A stretch of DNA of 64,000 nucleotides, taken from contig NZ_CP134706.1 in the NCBI RefSeq assembly GCF_038246755.1, positions 6,513,501 to 6,577,500 of the forward strand, read 5' to 3'. Position numbers and translations under genes: made by a program. This DNA is from Micromonospora sp. FIMYZ51. GTDB lineage: Bacteria; Actinomycetota; Actinomycetes; Mycobacteriales; Micromonosporaceae. The first letter of the stretch is position 1; each line of letters opens with the position of its first letter. Positions 15,948-25,717 of the stretch are shown here, one piece after another. The notes beneath the pieces are model-generated. The model made no database searches, had not been told where the DNA came from, and was given only the letters and a program-made list of their open reading frames with translations.

Positions 15948-18900
15948 CAGCACATCCCGCCTAGCCTTTTGAGATTATCGACCTGCTTGTTGAAGCCGTC
16001 GATCTCTTTCTGTAGGTGCTTGATTCGACCGTCGATAATACGCTGCCGGATCTCTGGCGTCGGCGCATTCTTGAGACGACCTTCGTTGTCGAAGGCGTCT
16101 GGGTTAGCGCGGTAGGCATCCAACTTCGCCTGGTGTTCAGCGGAGCGCGCTTGCAGCGACCTCAGCGACCTTTGCTGCTCGGGTGTAAGCCCGCCATCGT
16201 TGTGCACGAGCACCGGCGTGTTGCCGGCCAGCACATAGTACGTGTGGATGTCTGCGACGGTGAGGTTGTAGGCGGTGCCCTGCTGGACGGTGTTCCAGTC
16301 GACTCCCGTGACGGTGAGGGTCGCCCCGTTGGCCGTGTGCAGCAGGTCGCCAGGGTCGAGATCCTGACTGTCCTGCCACTGCTGGTCGGTCACGTTCCAG
16401 AACGGGTGGTCCTCCGTGGTGGTGACTTCCCCGCCACTCACCTTCAGATCGACGAGCTGGTCCTCGTGGACCCACAGGTGGGTCACCTCTCGGGCGCCTT
16501 CCTCCCCCGTTTCGGGGTCGGTGGCCAGGACAACGTCGCCGACCTCGACATCCTCGATCGGCTTCTTGCTGCCGTCCGCCATCACGACTTCGGTGTCACC
16601 GCTGAAGCTGCGGAAGCCACAGGCACCCCCAGCACCACCACCACGGGCCGCCGATCGCGCTCCGGCACCTGCCATACCCACCGACGTGCGCAGCCCTGCC
16701 CCACCGGCAAGGCCGAAGGCCCCTGCACCGAGGGCTGGCAGGAGAACCGCACCACCTGCGCCCAGCACACCGCCGACGGCCCCACCGAGGACGGCTTCGC
16801 CAGCGAGCTGCAAGAAGCTTTCCTCGTCGGCGTCCAGGCTGTTGGTGGTCAATGAGGCGACATAGCCGCCGACGAACCCGCCGATCGCTGCGCACCCGAC
16901 GGCACCCACACCGAAGCTGCCGGCGGTGCAGGCTCCGCCGACGATGACACCGGCGGCGACACCGGCCACCGCGCCCACTGCCCCGGCGTTACGGCACCAG
17001 AAGCTGGACTGGCACTCCCGCTGCTTGCGTTCTCTTTCGGCGCGTTCGTTGCTGGCCTGCCGGAACGCCTCGCGCTGCTGCTGACAGCTGGATCCACAAG
17101 CTGGGGGAACGTACTTCTTGATGATCTTGATTTCGTTCTTGCCGGAGGAAGTGGTGGTGACGTGAGCGCGGTCCCCGGTGTCCTCGTTGTTCTCCGTGAA
17201 GTACAGGCCGGTGGGATCGGCATTGTCGATCGGGTTGTTCCCGCCGTACTGGTACCCGTTGTACTGAGCGGGGCTGTCCGCGACCAGGACCGGGTCCACC
17301 GAGATGAACCGGCCGAGCGTCTGGTCGTACTGTCGGGCACCGACGTTGGTCAGACCGGTGGGGTCGATGTCCCCACCGACGAAGCCCTTGTTGTTCACCC
17401 AAACCGGGTTCGCGCCGCGCGGCGCACCGTACGGAGTTTGACGGCGGATCGAAACCGCCTGCGTGCCGGCGTTCACCGCGACCTGCTGGGTGCCCTGATG
17501 ATCGTTGAAGAGCCAGGTCAGGTCCGTGCTCGCCGAACCGCCCGTGCGGGATGCGCAGACGTTGCCGGCGAAGCTGTAGTAGCGGGTGCCGGTGTTGACG
17601 CTGCCTTCCCGGCGGATCTCCTGCCCCGGCAGGTAGAGAGTCGTGCCACCGCTGTCCCGACGGATGATCCTGGTGCCGTTCGGGTCGTAGATGTTGGTCT
17701 CGATGGTCTGGCCGCCAGCTGAGACGGTGGTCAGCTTGCCCTCGGCGTCCCAGCCCAGGGTCTGACTGTTGGTGCCGGTGCCACAGTCGTTCGCGGCGGT
17801 GCCGGTCGGCCGGCAGATGGTGTTCCCGGCGCCGTCGTAGGCGTAGGTGTTGACGACGTTGCTCTGGCCGGGCGCCTCGGTCGTCATCGCGGTGACGGCG
17901 TGTGGGCGTACCGCGTCCTGGCCGCCGGTCGGCACCGCGTAGGTGCGGGTGGTGTCGCCACCGGCGGTGTGGCTGGTCTCGGTCAGGCGGGAGTTGGTGG
18001 TGTTGAAGGTCCAGTCGTGCCAGTACGGCGCCGGACCCCCCAGGTTGGCCACGCTGGGATCGGTCTGGCAGTCCACTCCGGACTTCGGGGTCCACGCCGT
18101 GCTGAGCCGGCCCAGCGGATCCTGCCGGAAGCACTGGGTTTCGGCCTGGCCGATCTGCGGCTTCTCCTCGATCGAGGTGATGTTGCCGCTGTCGTCGTAG
18201 GTGTAGTTGCGGTCGGAGACGGTGCCGACGGTGGTTTCCCGCTGCACGGTGGTGCGGTCGATGCGACGGGTGGCTTCGTCGCGGTAGACGGTGTCCTGAG
18301 TCCACACGCCGCCGGGCATCTTGTAGATCGAGCCGTTGCGTTCGCCGTAGGCGGTGTAGCTGGCGGTGGCCATCGTGCCGGCTGCTCCGGTGAGGCTGGT
18401 GTCCAGCCGGACGGGCATTCCGGTGGTGTCGTCGTATTCGGTGGTTACCTGCTCGGTGACCAGCCCACCACCGGACGGGTAGGAAATCGACGTCGGGGCA
18501 CCGGTCGCCGCCGAATAACCGTAGGCGTAGATGTAGGTGCCGCTCAGGCCGGTCTCGTTGGTGGGGATGACGTAGTTGACACCCTTGGGCTGGTAGCGGC
18601 CGTCGAAGCTGCGCACCTGCCACCGGTAGGCGTTGGTGCTGCCGGCCGGGTCGTAGCGGATCGCCTGAGTGAGCTGGCCCTTGAAGCCGCTCTGCCCGGA
18701 GTAGAGCGTGTCGTACTTCCACTCGGCACGCAGCGCTCCGGTGGCGGAGTCGTCCCGCAGCTCCTTCTTCCGACCCAGCTCGTCGTAGCCGTACCAGAGC
18801 ACCTCACCGCGGGCGTCGGTGGTCTTGACCAGGTCGTTCTCGTCGTTGAAGGTGCTGGTCGTCGTCCCCTTGTCGGGGTCGGTCGTACGCCACAGGCGGC

Positions 18901-19981
18901 CCTTGGCGTCGTACTCGTTGACCCACCGGTTTCCCGCCGGGTCGACGGTCCTGACCAACTGGCCCTTGCGGTTGTAGACGTACTGGGTCTCCTGGTAAGC
19001 CCCATCGACACCAGCCGTGGTGGTGTGCTGGCGCAGCCCCACGACGCGGCCCTCGCTGTCGGTCACCGTCGTGGTCGGGGTGCCGCCCTTCGGTGGGGTG
19101 ACCTTGGTCAGGTCGCCCTCGTGGTCGGTGACGGTACGCCACTTCTCCACCAGGTTCGTTTCTCCGTCCCCGGCGAGGAAGATCGCGTTCGTGGGGCGAG
19201 ACGCCCGGTCGAACACCGTCTTGGAGACGGCGGGGAGAGACCATTCCGGCTCCCACCACAACGTGCCGGAAGGTGCCCCGGGCTCGGCGTGTGCCCCATA
19301 GGCGGTCGCGGCGCGGCCGAGACTGTCGTAGATCGTGTCGGTGACCACCCGGTTTCCAGTGCCGTCCACCGCCGGACTCTGGGTCTGCCGGGAGCGCAAC
19401 AACCCGTCGAGGATCTCGTACGAGCTGACGTAATTGCCGTTCGCGTTCAGCGCCTGCGTCCTGACGAACGGATAGGCGTTGCGGCTCGCGGCGAAGGTGT
19501 AGGTGTACTGCGCGGATGGGGTGTTCGGGTTGGCCGCCTTGGTCCAGCCCAGCCCCCACACCTTGCTGACGCGGCCGAGTGCGTCGTACTCGACGTCCGA
19601 GACGATCCTGTTGTTGGGATCAGTGGCCTTGACGGTCGAGCCCCAGTAGGGGTTGGTTTCCACGGACGAGGTCCAGCTGAACGGCGCAGGGCCCGTCGTG
19701 GTCACCTTCGTGACCGGGCCCCCCACCGCCGGCGTATAGGCGGTCTTGGTGACGTTGCCCTTGATGTCGGTCGCGCTAACCGGCCGACCGGCGGAGTCAT
19801 AGTTGCCCTGTGACACCACCTGCCACACCGTGCCGGTGCTGGGGGCCCAGTCCTTGAGCTGCTCGCTCTTGGTCACCAACCCGAACGTCGGCGCGGTGTC
19901 GACGCTGCTGGCCCCGTCGTAATAGGTCCGTGCGTCGGAAATGACGTCATCGACGGAGGTCGGATTGGTGCCTGCGTCCGT
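15947..19981 (-). pseudogene. Rhs/YD-repeat polymorphic toxin, 3' part (core, Hint, toxin tip)
   Basis: An open frame of 1344 codons follows a stop at 19982-19984 and has no credible start of its own. It begins TDAGTNPTSVDDVISDARTY and holds many YD repeats (YDSAGRPVSATD, YDALGRVSKVWG, YDAKGRLWRTTD). The Rhs cap is GRFISVDPVLVADSPAQYNG with NADPTGLYF. A Gly/Ala-rich hydrophobic region follows, then a Hint domain (FSGDTEVVMADGSKKPIEDV, TTEDHPFWNV) ending HTYYVLAGNTPVLVHN, and a helical tip of about 85 aa (LDAYRANPDAFDNEGRLKNA, RQRIIDGRIKHLQKEIDG), which from memory resembles polymorphic toxin type 28. The upstream half is in another frame after an internal deletion, so secretion and expression are probably lost. 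Confidence 0.87.
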
Positions 19982-21101
19982 TCAGGTTCATCATCGCGTT
20001 TTCCGACCGCCAACACAGGTCACCGGTGTCCCTGGTGTTGTTCGCGCCGCCCTTCTTCCGGTCCTCCGCACACGGCACATACCGCCGCTCGATGAACCCC
20101 GGCGAGTAGTCGAAACCCTCACCGATCCACGACGGCTGGTTGTTCGTCACCTCGGATCGGCCATCCACGGCTGCCGACGAGTACGCCAGCGCGACCGATG
20201 GCTCCGGGCCAGTCGCCGGCGGCGTACGCAGCGGATAGTTCCACGAGAAGTCGCCGGAGGACCCGCCCGACGACCAGGTCGACGACGGTGCCAGGCTGGT
20301 GGCGGTGAAGTCACCGTCCGCGCCCGAGCCCGCCGCCGCCAAGGCGAGGAGGGAACCGCTGGGCTGGGATGTCGTCTCACCCGACAGGCGTGCCCGCTCC
20401 ACGGATGAGGTCGCGGTGGGGATGGCGGTCACCTCGGCGGTGGCCACTCCCGCACCGAGGTCATTCGTGGTGGGAAGTGGCACCGATCGGCATTCCGGTG
20501 CATCGGGCGTGGACAACGCGCATTCCGGGACCTGCCACAGCCGCAGCCGCGACGCCCAGGACCCACCCACCGCGTGCCGGAACGAACTGTAATCCACCGA
20601 CACTTTTGCCTTGCCGGCAGCGACCCCGACCGGCGTCGAGACTTTCAGCATCAGGCCGTCACGCCATCTGGCCGGCACCGATTCCCGATCCAACACCTGC
20701 ACATCCACGCCGGTGACGCGCGCATCGGCCGTACCGCCGCCGCGGGCGACCCAGACCGGCAGAGCACCCGCCCTGACTCCCCGGCCAGCCCCGCTCGACG
20801 AATCGAGCCTCACCCGGGCGCTACTCGCCGCCGGCCACGCCGGCTTCGGCACCGGTGTCTCCTGCATCAGCTTCTGCGCCCACGCCCGACCCGACACTGG
20901 GCCACCGTGCGAATCGAGCTTCTCCACTAGCGGCCGCGCCGGCTCCGCCCTCGGGACAGCGGCCTCGGCCGGTACGCCGACCAGCAGCGACGCTGCCACG
21001 GGGACGACCGTCAGGCCGGCGATCCACCGGCGCAGGCGGCCAGCGCGATAAGGATTCCGTCGTGGCTGCCGCAGAACGTGGGCAGGTTGTGCAGATATCA
21101 T
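19947..21101 (-). pseudogene. Rhs polymorphic toxin, 5' part (signal peptide and N-terminal region)
   Basis: The ATG at 21101 has a good GGGAGA ribosome site and begins a long signal sequence ([20 protein letters not shown], cleavage near AEA). The rest is the standard N-terminal part of actinobacterial Rhs proteins: SVALAYSSAAVDGRSEVTNN, QPSWIGEGFDYSPGFIERRY, CAEDRKKGG and TGDLCWRSENAMMNL. It then runs directly into sequence that in the family lies several hundred residues further on, in a different frame, and terminates at LNGRRHQSDLRR. The junction near 19985 marks a deletion of perhaps 2 kb (family-length estimate). Confidence 0.85.
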
Positions 21102-21154
21102 GCTTTCTCCCGGTAAGACAGCCGCACGGAGTATCGGGTTCACCTGAATGTCGG

Positions 21155-21466
21155 CCTGCCCTCGTGGCTCGCACCACCAGGTCCACATCGGAGAGCACGT
21201 TCGGGTAGGTCAGTGAGTCCTCCGACAGCGTCGGTACCGGCAACGCCCCTGGCCACGACAACGTGACCGTCCGCCCGGCCCGGCAGCGCGGTCACCTCGG
21301 CGAACTCTGTTCGAGAGTCGTCCACCACCACCGGCTGCCCGCATTAGATCGCCAGCGCACTCGCCTCGACCTCCGTGCTGGCGACCTCTGGGCACTCTGG
21401 TGCCGCCGCAGCCACCGGCTCGGGTGCTGGCACACCGATCACCCCGACAGCCACCACAGCCGTCAT
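21155..21466 (-). pseudogene. Collapsed remnant of a LamG/Rhs-associated scaffold gene
   Basis: A signal-peptide-like start (MTAVVAVGVIGVPAPEPVAA) is followed by an in-frame TAA at 21344-21346, then [20 protein letters not shown], and after a frame change [20 protein letters not shown] and [17 protein letters not shown]. These are separate conserved blocks of the long secreted protein that usually precedes rhs genes in actinobacteria, pressed together by deletions. Only about 310 bp remain of a gene normally near 3 kb. Confidence 0.72.
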
Positions 21467-21749
21467 CCCAGCGGATAACCCACGCTGCCACCGAACGCCC
21501 ACGACACGCACCCCCGACAGAGAGCAAGCAGTGGCAGAGACAGTAGGGCTACGGCCTCAGTTGAGTTGCCCCGTGCCGAAGGTGACGACGCAGCCACCCA
21601 CAGCTAATGATCAAAATTGATCGATCTGAAGCTAGTTCGACGTCGATGAATCACTCAAGGTGATCAAGAACGGTTCGATGACTTTCTATATGTGATCTGG
21701 GGCACACTTTCCCCCAAGCTCTGTCGCCACTGACCGACGCGCGGTTGGT
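21467..21749. other. Non-coding right end of the island
   Basis: No gene is seen. The part from about 21600 is clearly AT-richer than the chromosome (TGATCAAAATTGATCGATC, TTTCTATATGTGATC). It ends just before the stop of the channel gene. I see no integrase attachment core or tRNA here. Confidence 0.5.
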
Positions 21750-23519
21750 TCAGCTGCGAGGTTCGGGCAGCACCGGATCAGGGTCGGGCGGGGGTGGGGC
21801 GGCCCGGCGGAGCAGGGCATTCAACCCGGCCCGCCGGGCCACCACGGTCAACCGGTCCCCGGCCGCGATCGGCTGACGCCGCTCCGGCGTCCAGTCGTAC
21901 CGCTGGCCCGGCCGGGCATGCGCGAGCAGACGCACGCTGCCCGTCCGACTGACCGCGCCGAGCGGACGACCCTCCAGGGCCGAACCAGCGGCCACCGCGA
22001 TCTCGGTGACCAGCAGGGCGTGCCGGCCAACCGGAATGGTGGCGATCACCGCCCGGTCCAACAGCGCGGCGGCGAACGACGGCGCGGCCAGATAGGAGAC
22101 GCTACGCGAGGTGCCGATGCCGAAGGCCCGCTGCACCCGCTCGGCGAAGTCACCGTCGAAGAGTCGCAGCACCACCCGCAGTTCGTCGTTGATGGTCCGA
22201 CCGTTGAGCGCCGCCCGCAGGTTGGCCCCGTCATCGGTGGAGACCACGACCAGCGCCTGGCAGGTGGCCACCGAGGCGGCGCGTAACGTCTCCTCCTGCG
22301 CCGCGTCCCCCACCACCAGCGGTACGCCCAGCCGCCGGGCCAGCCCGGCACCCCGGGCGTCCCGGTTCTTGTCGATCGCCACCACCTCGACGCCGAAGTC
22401 GTTGAGCTGGGCCATCACCCGGGTGCCGATGTTGCCCAGCCCCACCACCACGACGTGCCCGGAGCGCTCGGGCAGGATCCGCCCGGTGTGCAGGGCCAGC
22501 CGGGCGTTTACCACGCCGTCGACCACCACCGCCGTGATCAACGGGATCAACGCCAGCCCGGCGAGGTTGAGCAGCACCTGCATGACCTGTTCGGCACCGC
22601 CCCTGTCGGTGTCCGGATCCTGCCCGGTGAGGGTGGTGACCAGGGTCAGGTACACCGCGTCGGCCAGATTGACCTCGGCCGCGTAGGCGTACAGCCCGCC
22701 CAGCGCGCCCACCACGGCGAGCAGCAGGATCACCGCGATGCCGATCTTGCGGGTGGCGAAGCTGCGGATCGCCCGCAGCACCAGCGCCAGCGGTCGGCGA
22801 CGTCGCCGGGCGCGGGCCAGCCGACGGGCGGCCAACTCGGCGCCGGCCGGTCGGCCCGCCGCCTCGGCGAGCACCACGTCCGCCTCGCGATCGTTCGCCG
22901 GCAGCACCAGGTCCTGCTGGGCATCGCGGGTGTCGGCCACCCCGCAGACGACCTCGCTGGGGCGTACGTCGTCGCGGCGGGCCAGATAGAGGGTGCGTCC
23001 GCCGTGCCGGAAGTGGGTGGGCGCCACCTCGCCGAGCGCGGCGGCGACGAAGGCCGGCGCGGCCATCGACGTGTCCGAGAGGACCGACGAGTCCGGAAAG
23101 ATCTGCCGGACCCCGTTGGCCAGGCCGGTGTTGAACATCCGCACCACCAGTCGCAGCCGGGGCTCGACCTCCTGGGCGCAGAGCGCGGCGTGCATGTTGC
23201 CCACGTCGTCCTGGTGCAGCAGGGCCAACCCCGCCGCCCCGGCCAGCCCGGCCCGGCGGAAGGCGAACTCGTCCAGCCGGTCGGTCCGGATCACCTCGAC
23301 GCCGGGCAGGTCACGGCCGTCCGGCCCGGGAGAGCGCCGACGCTCGGGCACGATCAGCGTGATCCGCAGTCGCCCGGCCTGCGTCTCACCGGCGCGCAGC
23401 GCCCGCACCACCCAGTAGGCGAGTGGATCCTGCCCGCAGATGACGTAGTGCGCCCGCTCACCGTTGGACCGCAGCCGGCGGCCGGCCCGCAGGGCCCGAT
23501 CGAGCAGCGGCTCCGCCAT
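21750..23519 (-). CDS. Ion channel/RCK protein with two TrkA domains and divergent pore
   Basis: The 589-aa protein has an N-terminal Rossmann/RCK region (HYVICGQDPLAYWVVRALRAG), two transmembrane helices (about 258-281 and 313-337) around a pore segment, and a second TrkA-N domain (VVVVGLGNIGTRVMAQL at about 356-372, with the NAD acid in VVAIDKNRDARGA) plus TrkA-C. The pore reads TLVTTLTGQDPD where potassium channels have TVGYGD, so selectivity may differ, as in CASTOR/POLLUX-like channels. ATG 23519 is preferred; upstream frame is unrelated. Codons about 455-575 lie in the 361-bp repeat, so the 3' end may have been supplied by the island. Confidence 0.9.
   Translation of the reverse strand: MAEPLLDRALRAGRRLRSNGERAHYVICGQDPLAYWVVRALRAGETQAGRLRITLIVPERRRSPGPDGRDLPGVEVIRTDRLDEFAFRRAGLAGAAGLALLHQDDVGNMHAALCAQEVEPRLRLVVRMFNTGLANGVRQIFPDSSVLSDTSMAAPAFVAAALGEVAPTHFRHGGRTLYLARRDDVRPSEVVCGVADTRDAQQDLVLPANDREADVVLAEAAGRPAGAELAARRLARARRRRRPLALVLRAIRSFATRKIGIAVILLLAVVGALGGLYAYAAEVNLADAVYLTLVTTLTGQDPDTDRGGAEQVMQVLLNLAGLALIPLITAVVVDGVVNARLALHTGRILPERSGHVVVVGLGNIGTRVMAQLNDFGVEVVAIDKNRDARGAGLARRLGVPLVVGDAAQEETLRAASVATCQALVVVSTDDGANLRAALNGRTINDELRVVLRLFDGDFAERVQRAFGIGTSRSVSYLAAPSFAAALLDRAVIATIPVGRHALLVTEIAVAAGSALEGRPLGAVSRTGSVRLLAHARPGQRYDWTPERRQPIAAGDRLTVVARRAGLNALLRRAAPPPPDPDPVLPEPRS
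21796..22156 (+). repeat. Right copy of the 361-bp direct repeat flanking the island
   Basis: This copy lies inside the intact channel gene. It matches 11014-11374 except at one base (21956). Homology ends at 22156, where the intact gene continues and the left copy switches to island sequence. Confidence 0.93.
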
Positions 23520-23587
23520 GCCCGCATGGTAATCACCGGGTCGTACCTCCGCAGTCCCCCAATGATCATGAAAGTCGCTCGTCCGGC

Positions 23588-24106
23588 ATGTCCGCGCCGG
23601 TGACGGGTACGGCACCCGGCATGCAGACGTTCCTGCCGTACCCGGACTTCCTGGCCAGCGCGCGGGCCCTCGACCAACGGCGGCTGGGCAAGCAGCGGGT
23701 CGAGGCGATCCAGGTGCTGCGCGGGCTGACCTGGCCCGGCTACGGCTGGCGACACCACCCGGCGGTGAAGATGTGGACCGGGTACGAGGAGGCCCTGACC
23801 CGCTACGGGCTGGACGTCTGCGCGGTCTGGTGCGCGACCGGCCGGGCCGACACCTGTGCCGCGACGCTCGCCGCCGACCTCGCCGCCGCCCGTGGCATCG
23901 AACAGGTCCGGTCCCAGCAGGAACTGGCCGTGGCCGGTGAACTGCCGCCCTGGCTCGGCCGCGAGGACCTGCACCTGAGCCACCGCTCGTCACTGCTGCG
24001 CAAGGATCCCGCCCACTACCGTCCGATCTTCGGCCCCGACGTCCCCGACGACCTGGAATACGTCTGGCCCCCCTCCGACCGGATGCAAGGAAGGGCCCCT
24101 TATTAA
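23588..24106 (+). CDS. MSMEG_6728-family protein (pyrimidine-dimer glycosylase-like)
   Basis: The 172-aa protein contains MQTFLPYPDFLASARALDQR, RLGKQRVEAIQVLRGLTWPG, YGWRHHPAVKMWTGYEEAL and LHLSHRSSLLRKDPAHYRPI, the conserved blocks of the actinobacterial MSMEG_6728 family, related to the T4 endonuclease V fold. DNA repair activity is suggested by the fold only. Met 12 (23621) is an alternative start. The last codons and the stop (QGRAPY, TAA) lie inside a dispersed palindromic element, so the native C terminus has been replaced. Confidence 0.82.
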   Translation: MSAPVTGTAPGMQTFLPYPDFLASARALDQRRLGKQRVEAIQVLRGLTWPGYGWRHHPAVKMWTGYEEALTRYGLDVCAVWCATGRADTCAATLAADLAAARGIEQVRSQQELAVAGELPPWLGREDLHLSHRSSLLRKDPAHYRPIFGPDVPDDLEYVWPPSDRMQGRAPY

Positions 24107-24107
24107 C
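24087..24107 (+). repeat. Dispersed palindromic element, single half
   Basis: This is the first half, AAGGAAGGGCCCC plus TTATTAAC, of the element seen complete at 49260, 51684 and 61516. It supplies the stop codon of the upstream gene. The GGAAGGGCCCCTT core can form a short stem. Confidence 0.85.
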
Positions 24108-24190
24108 ACCACCACCACCCGCACATCGCAGAAGAGCGCCGGGCGGCGCCGCGGTGCAGACTAGGGAGGGTCGAGGCCGGGAGGTACGGG

Positions 24191-25717
24191 GTGGCGCTGT
24201 CGCAGGTGGTCGGCCGGCTCATCGGCGTACGCCCACACCAGGTGAACCCGGGCGGCGGTGGCGTGGCCCGGGTGCCGCAGCCGGTCACCGCAGTGGTCGT
24301 CGGCGGCGGGATCGCCGGCATGTCCGCGGCCGTGGTCCTCGCCGAACGGGGTGTCGAGGTGACCGTGCTGGAGGCCGAGCCGACGCTCGGCGGCCGACTC
24401 GGTGCCTGGCCGGAGCGGCTCGGGGACGGCAGCAGCCAGCTCAACGAGCACGGCTTTCACGCGTTCTTCCGGCAGTACTACAACTGGCGGAACATCCTGC
24501 GCCGGATCGATCCGGCGCTGCGCTTCCTGCGCCCGGTGCCGGGTTACCCGGTGCTCAGCGCCCGATGGCCGACCGAGGAGTTCGGGCGGCTGCCACCCGC
24601 ACCACCGGCGAACCTGCTCACCCTGCTGGCCCGCAGCCCCAGCATGCGGCTGCGCGACCTGCGCGGCATGGACCGGGACGCCGCCCTGCCGCTGCTGGCC
24701 TACCATCCGGTACGCACCTACGCCGAGTTCGACCACGCCACCGCCGACGAGTTGCTCACCTCGCTCCGGCTGCCGGACCGGGCCCGGGCGATGCTCTTCG
24801 AGGTCTTCTCCCACTCGTTCTTCAACCACGAGGCGGAGATGTCGGCCGCCGAGATGATCGCCCAGTTCCACTTCTATCTACTCGGCAATCCGGAAGGGCT
24901 GGCCTTCGACTGCCCCGACGAGGATTACGCCACCGCCATCTGGGCACCGCTGACCCGGCACGTCGAGCGGCACGGCGGTCGGGTGGTCACCGGTGCCCCG
25001 GCGACCGCGTTGCACCGGGACCCGGCCGGCTGGCGGGTGGCGACCGCCGAGCGGGCGTACCGGGCCGGGCACGTCGTGCTCGCGGTCGACCCGCCGGCAC
25101 TCGCCGCGCTGGTCGCGGCCTCACCCGGGCTGGCCGACACCGCGCCGGAACTGGTGGCGGCGATGCCCGGGTACGGTCGGCCCGGCCCGCCGTACGCGGT
25201 GGCCCGTTACTGGTGTGACGGGGACGTCGACCCCGAGCGCGCGATCTTCAGCGGGGTGTCCCGCCAGGCGACCCTGGACTCGGTGACGCTGTACCACCGG
25301 CTGGAGCACGAGTCGCGGCGCTGGGCGGAGCGCACCGGCGGCTCGGTCGTCGAACTGCACGCGTACGCCTGCGAGCCGGGCGTGCCCGCGACGGAGCTGG
25401 CCGAACGGATGCGCGCCGAGCTGATCGGGCTCTGGCCGGAGGCGGGCCGGCTGCGGGTGCGTGAACTACGCGCCCGGGTGGAGGCGAAGGCCCCGGCCTT
25501 CACCCCGGGCAGCCACGCGCGGCGGCCCGGGGTACGCACCGAGGTCGACGGGCTCTACCTGGCCGGCGACGGGATCCGCACCGACTTCCCCAGCGCCCTG
25601 ATGGAGCGGGCGGCGGCCACCGGCATCCTCGCGGCGAACCACATCCTGCGCTCGGCGGGTGCCGCCACCGAACCGCTGCGTTCCATCCGGCCGCGCGGCC
25701 TGCTCGCCCGCCGCTGA
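24191..25717 (+). CDS. FAD-dependent carotenoid desaturase/cyclase-type oxidoreductase
   Basis: The 508-aa flavoprotein has the dinucleotide-binding start VVVGGGIAGMSAAVVLAERG and the GGRLGAW motif of the phytoene-desaturase superfamily. ELNEHG-like sequence continuing as HGFHAFFRQYYNWRNILRR is the mark of CrtU/CruE-like proteins (isorenieratene or chlorobactene synthases). It ends with the FAD motif DGLYLAGDGIRTDFPSALME. A carotenoid ring-modifying role is inferred; no other carotenoid gene is nearby. GTG 24191 is used although the first 30 residues are not typical. Confidence 0.8.
   Translation: MALSQVVGRLIGVRPHQVNPGGGGVARVPQPVTAVVVGGGIAGMSAAVVLAERGVEVTVLEAEPTLGGRLGAWPERLGDGSSQLNEHGFHAFFRQYYNWRNILRRIDPALRFLRPVPGYPVLSARWPTEEFGRLPPAPPANLLTLLARSPSMRLRDLRGMDRDAALPLLAYHPVRTYAEFDHATADELLTSLRLPDRARAMLFEVFSHSFFNHEAEMSAAEMIAQFHFYLLGNPEGLAFDCPDEDYATAIWAPLTRHVERHGGRVVTGAPATALHRDPAGWRVATAERAYRAGHVVLAVDPPALAALVAASPGLADTAPELVAAMPGYGRPGPPYAVARYWCDGDVDPERAIFSGVSRQATLDSVTLYHRLEHESRRWAERTGGSVVELHAYACEPGVPATELAERMRAELIGLWPEAGRLRVRELRARVEAKAPAFTPGSHARRPGVRTEVDGLYLAGDGIRTDFPSALMERAAATGILAANHILRSAGAATEPLRSIRPRGLLARR

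Noticed and set aside
15947..16630. Intein in the rhs protein
   Set aside because: The Hint domain is at the standard pre-toxin place of polymorphic toxins and is followed by a toxin tip, not by the rest of a host protein.
17900..19813. Long plus-strand frame opposite the rhs core
   Set aside because: It is the complement of clear YD repeats; codon pattern and motifs belong to the minus strand.
11375..21749. Integrase or transposase driving the island
   Set aside because: I read both strands and found no tyrosine or serine recombinase, transposase or terminal inverted repeats, so mobility by its own enzyme is not supported.
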